Shown here: positions 52,480-60,534 of the stretch, piece by piece
How positions within the stretch are numbered: position 1 is the first letter of the stretch
Layout of the letters: each line of letters starts with the position of its first letter
DNA from: JAWLDA01 sp041686855
GTDB lineage: Bacteria; Bacillota; Limnochordia; DTU080; RSA5
Direction of reading: 5' to 3'
Length of the DNA stretch: 64,000 nucleotides
NCBI GenBank assembly: GCA_041686855.1
Contig: JAWLDA010000007.1
Location: 124,001-188,000 of the forward strand
The notes under the pieces: model-generated
Told to the model about the DNA's origin: nothing
Databases searched by the model: none
What the model saw: the letters and a program-made list of their open reading frames with translations, nothing else
Program-made: the position numbers and the translations under genes

Positions 52480-53898
52480 CTAGAAGCCCGCGAAGTGGGG
52501 CGTGTCGCCACGATCAGGACCGATAGCCCGCAACTGCCCTTTTCCGGTCACCGGCTGTCGCACACCATCGACGGCCGGATCCACATACTGCTGGAACCAC
52601 GAATCCAAATCTGCCCGCATCGTAGCGAGGATCGACGCACATCGGCACTCATCGATCAGGTTGTGTCGTTCATCCGGATCATTCTTAAGGTCGTAGAGCT
52701 CGTGAGGGCCGTACGGATACCGGTGAACGTACTTCCACCCTTTCGTGCGCAGCATCCGCACCGGTCCGTACTCGTCGAACACGATCACTTTGCGCTCCTG
52801 ATCATCGCCCAAGTTGTGACCGTTTAATAACGACGCAAAGCTGTGACCCGGCAGGTGCGACGCATCATATTGATCGCCGTACCCCAAGAAATCGAGAAGC
52901 GTAGGCATAACATCGTAACCACTCAGCAAGTCGTCATTCACACCCCCCTGTGGAACGCGGCCCGGCTGAGAGATGATCGCCGGTACCTTCACAGACGTGT
53001 CGTACATGTTGAGAGGGAATGTCCCATTACCCTTGCCCCATATCCCGTGGTGGCCGCAGTTGAACCCGTTGTCGCTTGTGAAAAAGACGAGGGTGTTTTC
53101 GCGCAATCCTTGAGCTTCAAGGGTGTCCAAGAGTCGACCGATATTAAGATCCATCGCGGTGACCGCAGCGAAGTACCCTTTGAGGCTCTCACGCCGGTTC
53201 TCTCGGGCCTGGGGAATACCGATTCCAGGACCAGTCCATGGGTGCGCCGGCTCCTCGGGGCACGACTCAAAAGGGCAATCATCGTAGGAGGCGACGATCT
53301 CAGGGGGATGATTGTCAATCCAAGGGCTGTGTGGCGCGGTGTAATGAACGCTGAGGTAAAAGGGCTCAGCCGCCCCCGCCTGATTCATTATGAATTGGCA
53401 GGCATCGTCGGTGATCACGTCGGTGACGTACCCCGGTTCGTTCACGAGTTCCCCATTGCGAATCATTGGCGCGTTGTAGTAAGGGCCGCCGCCCTTCTCG
53501 TGTACGAACCAGTGAGTGAATGGCTTCTGCGGTCGGGCGCTATCGCCCAAATGCCACTTCCCGCTGAACCCGCAGACATACCCTTGTGCAGCGAGCACAT
53601 CGGTGTAAGCACGTTGGCCTTTGAGGTACTCTACCGTGTGCTCGCCATAATTGCCCTCTCTTATCCAGTCGTGCACACCGTGTTGTGACGGAATTTTGCC
53701 GGTCATGAGCGAGGCGCGCGCTGGAGAGCAAACAGGCGAAACGCAGAAAAAGTTCTCGAAGCGCATGCCTGTGGCTGCGAGACGATCGAGGTTAGGAGTG
53801 CGAATCTCGGGATTTCCAGCGCACCCCATCGCCCATGGCCCTTGATCATCGGACAGGATAAACAAAACATTCGGTCGGAGAGAGTCTCGACTGGCCAT
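52480..53898 (-). CDS. Sulfatase (CSPAR signature)
   Basis: 472 residues. NVLFILSDDQGPWAMGCAGN starts the fold, with VSPVCSPARASLMTGKIPSQ as FGly signature and FTSDNGFNCGHHGIWGKGNG as second metal site. FDEYGPVRMLRTKGWKYVHR is a typical C-terminal element. The two-residue metal pair (SDDQ) and SDNG resemble carbohydrate sulfatases such as those acting on algal or host glycans. ATG 53898 has GGAGG 10 nt upstream; the 24-codon upstream extension lacks a site. It is 16 nt after the next sulfatase, the same transcript. No signal peptide is seen. Confidence 0.9.
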   Translation of the reverse strand: MASRDSLRPNVLFILSDDQGPWAMGCAGNPEIRTPNLDRLAATGMRFENFFCVSPVCSPARASLMTGKIPSQHGVHDWIREGNYGEHTVEYLKGQRAYTDVLAAQGYVCGFSGKWHLGDSARPQKPFTHWFVHEKGGGPYYNAPMIRNGELVNEPGYVTDVITDDACQFIMNQAGAAEPFYLSVHYTAPHSPWIDNHPPEIVASYDDCPFESCPEEPAHPWTGPGIGIPQARENRRESLKGYFAAVTAMDLNIGRLLDTLEAQGLRENTLVFFTSDNGFNCGHHGIWGKGNGTFPLNMYDTSVKVPAIISQPGRVPQGGVNDDLLSGYDVMPTLLDFLGYGDQYDASHLPGHSFASLLNGHNLGDDQERKVIVFDEYGPVRMLRTKGWKYVHRYPYGPHELYDLKNDPDERHNLIDECRCASILATMRADLDSWFQQYVDPAVDGVRQPVTGKGQLRAIGPDRGDTPHFAGF

Positions 53899-53914
53899 AC
53901 TCAATCCACCTCCA

Positions 53915-55324
53915 CTAAAACCCCGACATCCGCTCTGGCATCGGATCCATGGTAAAGACTCGCGCATCAAAGCAGCGTTTCATCATCTCAAAGCATAGTT
54001 CGGAGTAGCGCGGGTCGTCCCAAAGGTTCTCAAACTCTTGCGGGTCGTTCTCCAAATCGTACAACTCACCCAAGCGCTCGTTGTGATAGACGACGATCTT
54101 GTATCGCCGATCACGCCACATGGTCTGGTACGCCTGGTAGCGATCGGGCGCGTTGGCCGGTGGAGTAGAATTGTAGTACTCCGAGTAGACACCCTCCCGA
54201 TGCTCGTGGAGCGGGCTCTCCCCCATCAATAGCGACTGCAGCGACCGCCCCTGCATGCGCCGAGGCACGGGGTCTCCCAACAACTCGTGAATCGTGGGCG
54301 CAATGTCGACGAGCTCCACCAACGCGTTGGAGATGCAACCCTGGGGAATGGTGCCAGGCCACGAGAAGATGAGGGGTACCCTTACGCATCCCTCATAAAA
54401 GTAACTCCCTTTGATCATGACGCCGTGATCTCCCAGAGGTTCGCCGTGATCACTTGTGAAGATGATCAGGGTATTCTCTCGCTCTCCCGTCTCGTACAGC
54501 CAGTCAAGGAGCCGACCGATCTCGGCGTCAAGGTGTTCAATCGTAGCGTAGTACGCAGCTACCATTTGGCGCAGCCTCTGGGCGCCAATCTCATCGTAGC
54601 GACGAACGCGATGCGTCAAAGTGATACTGGAGGGCTTCGTCCCCAACTCGCCCTCTCGGTACGCCGGCAAGGGGAGCGCGTCGATGTCGTAACGTTCAAA
54701 GTACTCGTCGAGGTAATCGAAGGGATCGTGTACCGCAAAGGGATTGAGGCTCACCAACCAGGGGCCGTCCCGCTCCTCTTTCATAAAGTCGAGGGCGCGG
54801 TCGACACACCATGTGGTCTGGTGGTAGCGCCGATCGCTCACCCTGCGGCTCTTGGGCACTCCCGAACGCTGATAGACGTCTTGGAACGTCTTCCCCTGCT
54901 CAGCCAACCAGTTGACCCATTCGCCTCCGTGCTTTGCGGTGGTCCCGTGGCTCCAGTGGAACTTGCGGTATCCATCATCAACGCGACTCTCCCAGCCGGA
55001 GTCCGCCGAGCGGACGTGCAACTTACCGGCGAGCGCACAGTCGTACCCTTGGTCTCTCAGCGTCCGAGTGATCAGCACCTCATCCTCGGAGATGTTTTGC
55101 CCGTTTTGACGGATCCGGTTGGCCGCCGGGTAACGTCCCGTGAGGAAGCTCGTCCGACTCGGTACACAGACGGGGTTTTGACAGTAGGCATGCGTAAACG
55201 CCACTCCCTCTTCCACCAATCGGTCGAGGTTGGGGGTGCGAATGTGAGGATTCCCCAGGGCACGAATAGTATCGAAACGCTGGTGCTCTGTGCAAATCCA
55301 TAGGATGTTGGGCTTCCCTGACAT
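53915..55324 (-). CDS. Sulfatase (CVPSR signature)
   Basis: 469 residues. NILWICTEHQRFDTIRALGN is the N-terminal motif, with Glu-His (TEHQ) where SDQ or DDQ is usual. QNPVCVPSRTSFLTGRYPAA is the FGly signature and FTSDHGEPLGDHGVMIKGSY the second metal site. RMQGRSLQSLLMG and YHNERLGELYDLENDPQEFE are typical C-terminal elements. It resembles arylsulfatase A-like or choline-sulfatase-like proteins. It is read just before the sulfatase at 52480 and after a binding-protein gene at 55375. No signal peptide. Confidence 0.9.
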   Translation of the reverse strand: MSGKPNILWICTEHQRFDTIRALGNPHIRTPNLDRLVEEGVAFTHAYCQNPVCVPSRTSFLTGRYPAANRIRQNGQNISEDEVLITRTLRDQGYDCALAGKLHVRSADSGWESRVDDGYRKFHWSHGTTAKHGGEWVNWLAEQGKTFQDVYQRSGVPKSRRVSDRRYHQTTWCVDRALDFMKEERDGPWLVSLNPFAVHDPFDYLDEYFERYDIDALPLPAYREGELGTKPSSITLTHRVRRYDEIGAQRLRQMVAAYYATIEHLDAEIGRLLDWLYETGERENTLIIFTSDHGEPLGDHGVMIKGSYFYEGCVRVPLIFSWPGTIPQGCISNALVELVDIAPTIHELLGDPVPRRMQGRSLQSLLMGESPLHEHREGVYSEYYNSTPPANAPDRYQAYQTMWRDRRYKIVVYHNERLGELYDLENDPQEFENLWDDPRYSELCFEMMKRCFDARVFTMDPMPERMSGF

Positions 55325-55374
55325 GCGAACTCGCCTCTCCTTATTCCCTCAAAAATCTCGGATAGCGCAGGTGT

Positions 55375-56640
55375 TTACGACTCCGGAAAGAGCTCCTCAA
55401 AACGAGCCAGCATGTGCTGCTGCACGTCATCCAGCGCTTGACTCGGCGTCTTGGCGCCTGTCACAACGGCGTTGGTGGCCGGGATCAGCTGTTGTACCAA
55501 GTACGCAACCCACAACGGTGTGCGCGCATTGATCTCGCCGAGCTGCTCTAGGAGCGGGTGATACTCTACAGGTAGGCGCTCTGCTAATCCTCCCCACGCC
55601 GCGGTGTTCGCCGGGAGTTGGGCCTGAAGCGCCGAGTTTGAAGCTACCGTAGCATCAAACCAAGCCTCCTGCGTCTCAGCGCTGCCGAGGTGTCTGAGGA
55701 AGCGAAGGGCCGCATCCTTGTTGGGCGCGTTGTGAGGAACGACAAAGCCACCGCCGCCTCCCCATGTCCCGTTACGCCCGCCGGAAGCGTGCGGCACACG
55801 ACCTGTGGTAAAGGCGACACCTTGGTCAAGAAAGCGTGGAATCGTCACGTTCGCATGGGCAACCATGCCGAGTGAGCCATTCGCGAAGCTCTCCTGCCAG
55901 CGGGCGACAGGCCAAAGCGTGCCGTCGAAGCGCTTGCCCCATTCCGCCATCCATTCAAACGCGGCGAGGTTCTTTGGATCGTTGGCCGTCGGCCGTGTGC
56001 CGCTTTCGTCGACCAACTCCCCTCCAAACGCCCACATCCAACCGGCTGCGTACCAGTTTCCTTCCCAGGGAACAAAGCCGACTCGCGCGTAACTCCCGTC
56101 GTTGTTGGTGCGTGTCATCCGCATCGACCACTCTTCGAGCTCTTCGAGCGTCGCCGGGTCTTCGCTGGGATCGAGTCCGCTTTGACCAAACGCGTCGACG
56201 TTCTTAAACAATCCCCGGACCACCGTGCGGTACGGCGACGCCCACAACTTGCCGTCGTACGTCGCCTCCCCTGTATCGCCCGGATTAAATGTGTATCCCT
56301 CGAGTGTGCGCGTGACGTCCGTCAAGAGCCCTCGGGCTGCGAACTCTTTCACCTCACCACCCGAGATCCACGCCACCGATGGCGCTACATCGGTGGCAAT
56401 GGCGATCTGCAACTTCTCCATATACTCCGTCGTGCTTCCGGAGATGACGTTGATCTCTACGTCCGTACCCGGATTCGCCTGACGAAATGTATCGAGGCCC
56501 GCGTTGATCCCGATCTCATCCGTGTGCTGAAATACCCAGACGCTCAACGGCTCGGCCAACGCCGAAAGCGAGAGCAAAGTGAGCAACACGAGCGTGACAA
56601 AGCCGGCACAAATCCATCGAGCACTGCGGTTTTGATTCAC
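55375..56640 (-). CDS. Extracellular solute-binding protein, sugar ABC type
   Basis: 421 residues. Signal peptide WICAGFVTLVLLTLLSLSAL followed by AEPLSVWVFQHTD. The only Cys is inside the hydrophobic core, not in a lipobox. EYMEKLQIAIATDVAPSVAW, MTRTNNDGSYARVGFVPWEG, NGTWGGGGGFVVPHNAPNKD are typical. It is a paralogue of the protein at 51137. GTG 56640 has AAAGG 9 nt upstream; GTG 56649 is too close to that site. It lies between two sulfatase genes, spaced 50 nt and 17 nt. Confidence 0.9.
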   Translation of the reverse strand: MNQNRSARWICAGFVTLVLLTLLSLSALAEPLSVWVFQHTDEIGINAGLDTFRQANPGTDVEINVISGSTTEYMEKLQIAIATDVAPSVAWISGGEVKEFAARGLLTDVTRTLEGYTFNPGDTGEATYDGKLWASPYRTVVRGLFKNVDAFGQSGLDPSEDPATLEELEEWSMRMTRTNNDGSYARVGFVPWEGNWYAAGWMWAFGGELVDESGTRPTANDPKNLAAFEWMAEWGKRFDGTLWPVARWQESFANGSLGMVAHANVTIPRFLDQGVAFTTGRVPHASGGRNGTWGGGGGFVVPHNAPNKDAALRFLRHLGSAETQEAWFDATVASNSALQAQLPANTAAWGGLAERLPVEYHPLLEQLGEINARTPLWVAYLVQQLIPATNAVVTGAKTPSQALDDVQQHMLARFEELFPES

Positions 56641-56657
56641 TTGGGTCACCCTTTCTA

Positions 56658-58133
56658 CTAAGAAACACCTTGGAACTCGTTGACACCGGCAGGGAATTGC
56701 CAGCGGTCAGACTCTTTGGGACGAACCGTGCGTCGCCACTCAAGCGTAAACTCCCGCTCGAATCTGCGGCGCTCGACGACGCGGGCGATCCGCTCCGGAT
56801 CCCAGCCTTCATTCACCTGCGCGAGGAGCTCAGCTCGAATAGCCGCCGCGGACTCTGACTCACCGAGGTCAGTCATCTCTTGGGGGTCGTCCTCCAGATT
56901 AAAGAGTTGGGGGTGTTCGTAGCCGTGGTACGCGTTTAGCTTCCAGGGTCCGCTCCGAATCATCCGGCTCACAGGCATCCCCGCCTCCGGAGGATACATC
57001 TCCGCAAACGCCGGCCGCGGCTCCAATGCGCTCTCATGGCTTCCTAACGCTAACGCCGGCGCCAGGCTCCGACCCCGCGCGAACGGCAGTGTGCGAGCGC
57101 CGGCTAGGTCGATACACGTGGGTCCAACATCAAGGAGGCTCGAGACTCCTTGGCGGACGACGCCCGCCTCAAACCGCCCCGGCCATGACCAGATCATAGG
57201 CACACCTACCGAAGCCTCATAGAGGCTCTCCTTCCACCAGATGCCGTGTTCGCCAGCCATCTCCCCATGATCAGAGATGTAGGCGATCGCGGTGTTGTCT
57301 TTCTGCCCTATCTGCTGGAGAGCGCCCACCACCTCGCCGATGCGCTCATCAAGGTAGGTGACCATCCCGTAGTAAGCGGCCAGCGCGGCCCGTGCCTGAT
57401 CGGAGGTGATTTTGTCGACCCCACGAGCCTTACGCCAGTGGCGCATCGCCGGGTGGAGGCGATCGGAGTACCCATCAGGGATCGACGGCAGCGACACCTT
57501 ATCCATGTACTCGTCAAAGAGCGGCTTGGGGCAAACGTACGGACAGTGTGGCAACAGGTAGCCGACCACGAGGCAGAACGGTCGCTCCTCACCGCTTTGA
57601 GCCCGTTCGTGCAGAAATTGAACAGCCCGCTGTGTCACGGCGTCATCGTACGCGGTGTAGGTGCAGTATCCTGCTCCCACAGCCTCCATCGTCAGGTAGT
57701 TCTGGCCCACGGTCGTTTTGGGAATGACGCCCTCAAACATCCCCTCAGCCGGCATACCGGTCATCGCCCCGCTCACGTCGCCGACGAGTCGACGTTCGAA
57801 TCCGTGGTGCTGATCGTCACCGATAAAGTGCATGCGCCCGCAGAGCACCGTCTCGTAGCCGGCGAGCGAAAGGGCATGGGCGAACGTTGGGACGTTGGAA
57901 GAGAGTGGGCACGGATTGGTCCAAACCTCGATGTCGGACGGGTATTGCCCCGTAAGGAAGCTCATGCGCGAGGGAGCACAGAGCGGCGACCCGCAGTAGG
58001 TGTTGGCAAATCGCACCCCATCGTGTGCGAGCGCGTCAATGTTTGGCGTACGCACAGTCGGATCGCCGGCGCACCCCATGATGTGCGGGCTGTGCTGATC
58101 GGAGAGGATGATGAGCAGGTTCGGTCTAGTCAT
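56658..58133 (-). CDS. Sulfatase (CAPSR signature)
   Basis: 491 residues. NLLIILSDQHSPHIMGCAGD, CGSPLCAPSRMSFLTGQYPS (FGly signature) and YISDHGEMAGEHGIWWKESL are the defining motifs. GRMHFIGDDQHHGFERRLVG matches the pattern in the sulfatase at 28069, with which it forms a close pair. ATG 58133 follows GGAGGGAG. It is the first sulfatase read after a DHDPS-like lyase gene (109 nt gap). The pair of SDQH-type enzymes suggests two related substrates or two duplicated loci. No signal peptide is seen. Confidence 0.9.
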   Translation of the reverse strand: MTRPNLLIILSDQHSPHIMGCAGDPTVRTPNIDALAHDGVRFANTYCGSPLCAPSRMSFLTGQYPSDIEVWTNPCPLSSNVPTFAHALSLAGYETVLCGRMHFIGDDQHHGFERRLVGDVSGAMTGMPAEGMFEGVIPKTTVGQNYLTMEAVGAGYCTYTAYDDAVTQRAVQFLHERAQSGEERPFCLVVGYLLPHCPYVCPKPLFDEYMDKVSLPSIPDGYSDRLHPAMRHWRKARGVDKITSDQARAALAAYYGMVTYLDERIGEVVGALQQIGQKDNTAIAYISDHGEMAGEHGIWWKESLYEASVGVPMIWSWPGRFEAGVVRQGVSSLLDVGPTCIDLAGARTLPFARGRSLAPALALGSHESALEPRPAFAEMYPPEAGMPVSRMIRSGPWKLNAYHGYEHPQLFNLEDDPQEMTDLGESESAAAIRAELLAQVNEGWDPERIARVVERRRFEREFTLEWRRTVRPKESDRWQFPAGVNEFQGVS

Positions 58134-58242
58134 AGTGAATCTCCCTCCAAGTACCTTTCACACCCACTGCGGCGTGCACGGTCTCTCGCACCGTCTCCAT
58201 GCGCGCGCCGACCGAATGTGTAGACTAAACTCGAGATGGACG

Positions 58243-59160
58243 TCAGAGCCGCAGTCGATCGATCCCCTGATCCCAGTACCGCTCGAGGAGTCCGCCGAGG
58301 TACTCACGTGCTTCAGCATCCCAAGCAGAGCCGGCCGGCGAACGTACCGTTGCGTGGTCAATCCATCCCCGGCGGTGCAACACCTCTTTGATCACCATGC
58401 GGCCACCCGAGTGGAGCTCGAAGTCGAGGAGCTCAAGGAAGCGGGCGTGTACCTCCGCGGCTCTCTGGAGATCGCCGGCCTGGTGTCTGCGCCAGACTTC
58501 TGCGAAGAGCTCCGGATAACACGACGACGGCATGGTCCCGATGGCGCCTGAGGTGAGCTCCCACGGAAAGAGGATACCGCCCAACCCACCAAAGACGCCG
58601 ACTCGTTCAAACCCGATCCGTTCACCGATGACACGAATCTTGCGCGATGCGTTGGGAATCTCCACCTTAAGGTAGCGCACACCAGGGGCCGCCTCCAGGA
58701 GCTCTGCCAATTGATCCACCCTCAACTCGATCCCGGCCAGAGGATGGTCCTGTAGAATGATCGGCAGGCGTGTCGCCTCGCTTAGACGGCCAAAGTACTC
58801 GGTGATGGCAGCAGGATCGGCCCGCCACTGGCCAAAGAACGGAGGCATGCACATCACCGCTGCCGCCCCCGCCGCTTCGGCTGCCCGGGCGTGACCTTCC
58901 GCCTGTTTGACGCTATAAGCGTGAAAGGTGACAACAATGGGCACCTGAGCGCCCACTTCGTCGAGCACCGTACCTACAATCGCCTTGCGCTCGTCATCGT
59001 CGAGGGTGTACCCTTCGCTCGCATTGGCGAGGAGGACCAATCCGTTCGACCCATACTCGACAAGGCGGCGGACCAACCGCATGAGACTGGGCACATCGAC
59101 GTTCTCGTCGGTGTCGAACGGGGTTGCAACAATCGGGAAAAGTCCGGCCAACCTGGTCAC
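58243..59160 (-). CDS. DHDPS/NAL-family lyase
   Basis: 305 residues of the TIM-barrel class I aldolase family. LAGLFPIVATPFDTDENVDV is the N-terminal motif, GSNGLVLLANASEGYTLDDD the GxxxExxxL-type region, and VRYLKVEIPN has the Schiff-base Lys. The motif usually reading YNxP (catalytic Tyr) is LQDHPLAG here, so the Tyr is replaced by Asp-His context. That points to a function other than dihydrodipicolinate synthesis, for example a keto-acid dehydratase or aldolase. GTG 59160 fits the family's short N-terminus; TTG 59190 is an alternative. It is next to an atypical Gfo/Idh gene. Confidence 0.83.
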   Translation of the reverse strand: MTRLAGLFPIVATPFDTDENVDVPSLMRLVRRLVEYGSNGLVLLANASEGYTLDDDERKAIVGTVLDEVGAQVPIVVTFHAYSVKQAEGHARAAEAAGAAAVMCMPPFFGQWRADPAAITEYFGRLSEATRLPIILQDHPLAGIELRVDQLAELLEAAPGVRYLKVEIPNASRKIRVIGERIGFERVGVFGGLGGILFPWELTSGAIGTMPSSCYPELFAEVWRRHQAGDLQRAAEVHARFLELLDFELHSGGRMVIKEVLHRRGWIDHATVRSPAGSAWDAEAREYLGGLLERYWDQGIDRLRL

Positions 59161-59222
59161 GTACACTTCACCATCCAGTCTGGGATCCAAGAGATCATCG
59201 AACCTGCATCGTTCTTCTAGGG

Positions 59223-60479
59223 TTAGGAATGTCCCCGGTGTTGCCCGTACACGTCGTCAGACACCTCTGGCACCGGGAACGAACTAGGATGCGTAGGGTA
59301 ACCGGGCGCCCGGTACTTTGGATCTAGCGACCAGTGATCACGTCGCCATGCCTCACGAGCCGCGACGTCTCTGAGGTCAGGCACGTCGAAGGGCATATTC
59401 CGCTCCATAATGGAACGGAAGCCGAGCAGGCCCGGCAGGGACATGTCGAGAGCGCGGTATACGTCGATTCTGTTTTCGAGTCGACCGAGGACAGTCTGCA
59501 AGAACGCGTGGGAGACGTAAAAGTCCGCTCCACCATGTCCCGTCGCTCGCTTCGCCACGTCGAGATACGAGTCATCCACCCAGTCGCCATGCACGACGGA
59601 TAGATCAGGGGCGTACTCGCGTCGCCCTTCTTCAGCGCCGTCGATGTAGAGGCTTACGAGATTCCGGTCCCACCGACTGGACTCTATGCACCCTTTGGTA
59701 CCGTACAAGGCCAGCCAGTGACTGGAAGGCTCTCGCTTTAGACCGCCGTGACTGATCAAGATCTTGACGGTCGCGCCGTTGGACATTTGGCACATCAAGA
59801 GTCCCGAGTCGCCGTGGAGCCGTCCGTAACGATGGCCCACACGATTGGGCGTCTCCATTCCGACCACCCGGACCACCCGCGTGTCGGTGACATCAATCAG
59901 GGGCCCTAGAGGGTGAGTGCAGTAGAAGGTGCTCCCCCGCCAGTTTCGCCAATGGCTCCGGTCCCCGCGAGTGAGACGGGCCCAGATCTTCTCCGTATCG
60001 TGAACGTACTCGCCTTCGCCGTGCTGGAACTCGCCCAGGTCCCCGGCGCGATACCGCCGGCGCATCTCGCCGGCATGCGGAAAGAAGCATAAGTTCTCCC
60101 CCATCATGTAAACGAGGCCTGTACGCTCCACTGTCTCCACGAGGTCGACCGCCTCGCCCAACGTTTGGCACGCCGGCACCTCACTGAGGACGTGCCGACC
60201 CGCATCGAGAGCCCGGACGGCGAGCAGGGAGTGCTCGTGGGCGGCGTTCGCCAGGACGACTGCGTCGAGGTCGTGCTCAAGCAACTTCCCAAACTCTTGG
60301 TAGTAGGCGATGCGATCGCCGTACTCCGCCTTGATGGGCCGCAAAGCCTCTTCACTAAGGTCACATACAGCCACCAACTCGGCGTCGGGGTGTTGGTCCA
60401 TAGTCGATATAAAGACTCGACCACGGCGTACACCCACGACACCAACGCGCACCTTGTGGCGCACTTGTCCCAAACTCAT
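59223..60479 (-). CDS. Gfo/Idh/MocA-family protein, atypical (lacks EKP Lys)
   Basis: 418 residues. VRVGVVGVRRGRVFISTM has GxRRG in place of GxGxxG. HVLSEVPACQTLGEAVDLVE has Val where the EKP Lys should be. VYMMGENLCFFPHAGEMRRR, THPLGPLIDVTDTRVVRVVG and the C-terminal RIDVYRALDMSLPGLLGFRS are nearly shared with the protein at 44950. A C-terminal tail (YRAPGYPTHPSSFPVPEVSD) is extra. ATG 60479 follows AGAGG at 9 nt. It lies between a binding-protein gene and the DHDPS-like gene, so it probably acts in the same pathway. Confidence 0.87.
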   Translation of the reverse strand: MSLGQVRHKVRVGVVGVRRGRVFISTMDQHPDAELVAVCDLSEEALRPIKAEYGDRIAYYQEFGKLLEHDLDAVVLANAAHEHSLLAVRALDAGRHVLSEVPACQTLGEAVDLVETVERTGLVYMMGENLCFFPHAGEMRRRYRAGDLGEFQHGEGEYVHDTEKIWARLTRGDRSHWRNWRGSTFYCTHPLGPLIDVTDTRVVRVVGMETPNRVGHRYGRLHGDSGLLMCQMSNGATVKILISHGGLKREPSSHWLALYGTKGCIESSRWDRNLVSLYIDGAEEGRREYAPDLSVVHGDWVDDSYLDVAKRATGHGGADFYVSHAFLQTVLGRLENRIDVYRALDMSLPGLLGFRSIMERNMPFDVPDLRDVAAREAWRRDHWSLDPKYRAPGYPTHPSSFPVPEVSDDVYGQHRGHS

Positions 60480-60534
60480 CACCTCATGCCTCTCTTCACG
60501 TCGCGTTTGACTCTCCGCCGCGATTGGCGCTCTG

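Noticed and set aside
54287..55303. 338-codon plus-strand frame opposite a sulfatase (and a similar one at 57246-58223)
   Set aside because: Antisense shadows in GC-rich sequence with no recognisable domain.
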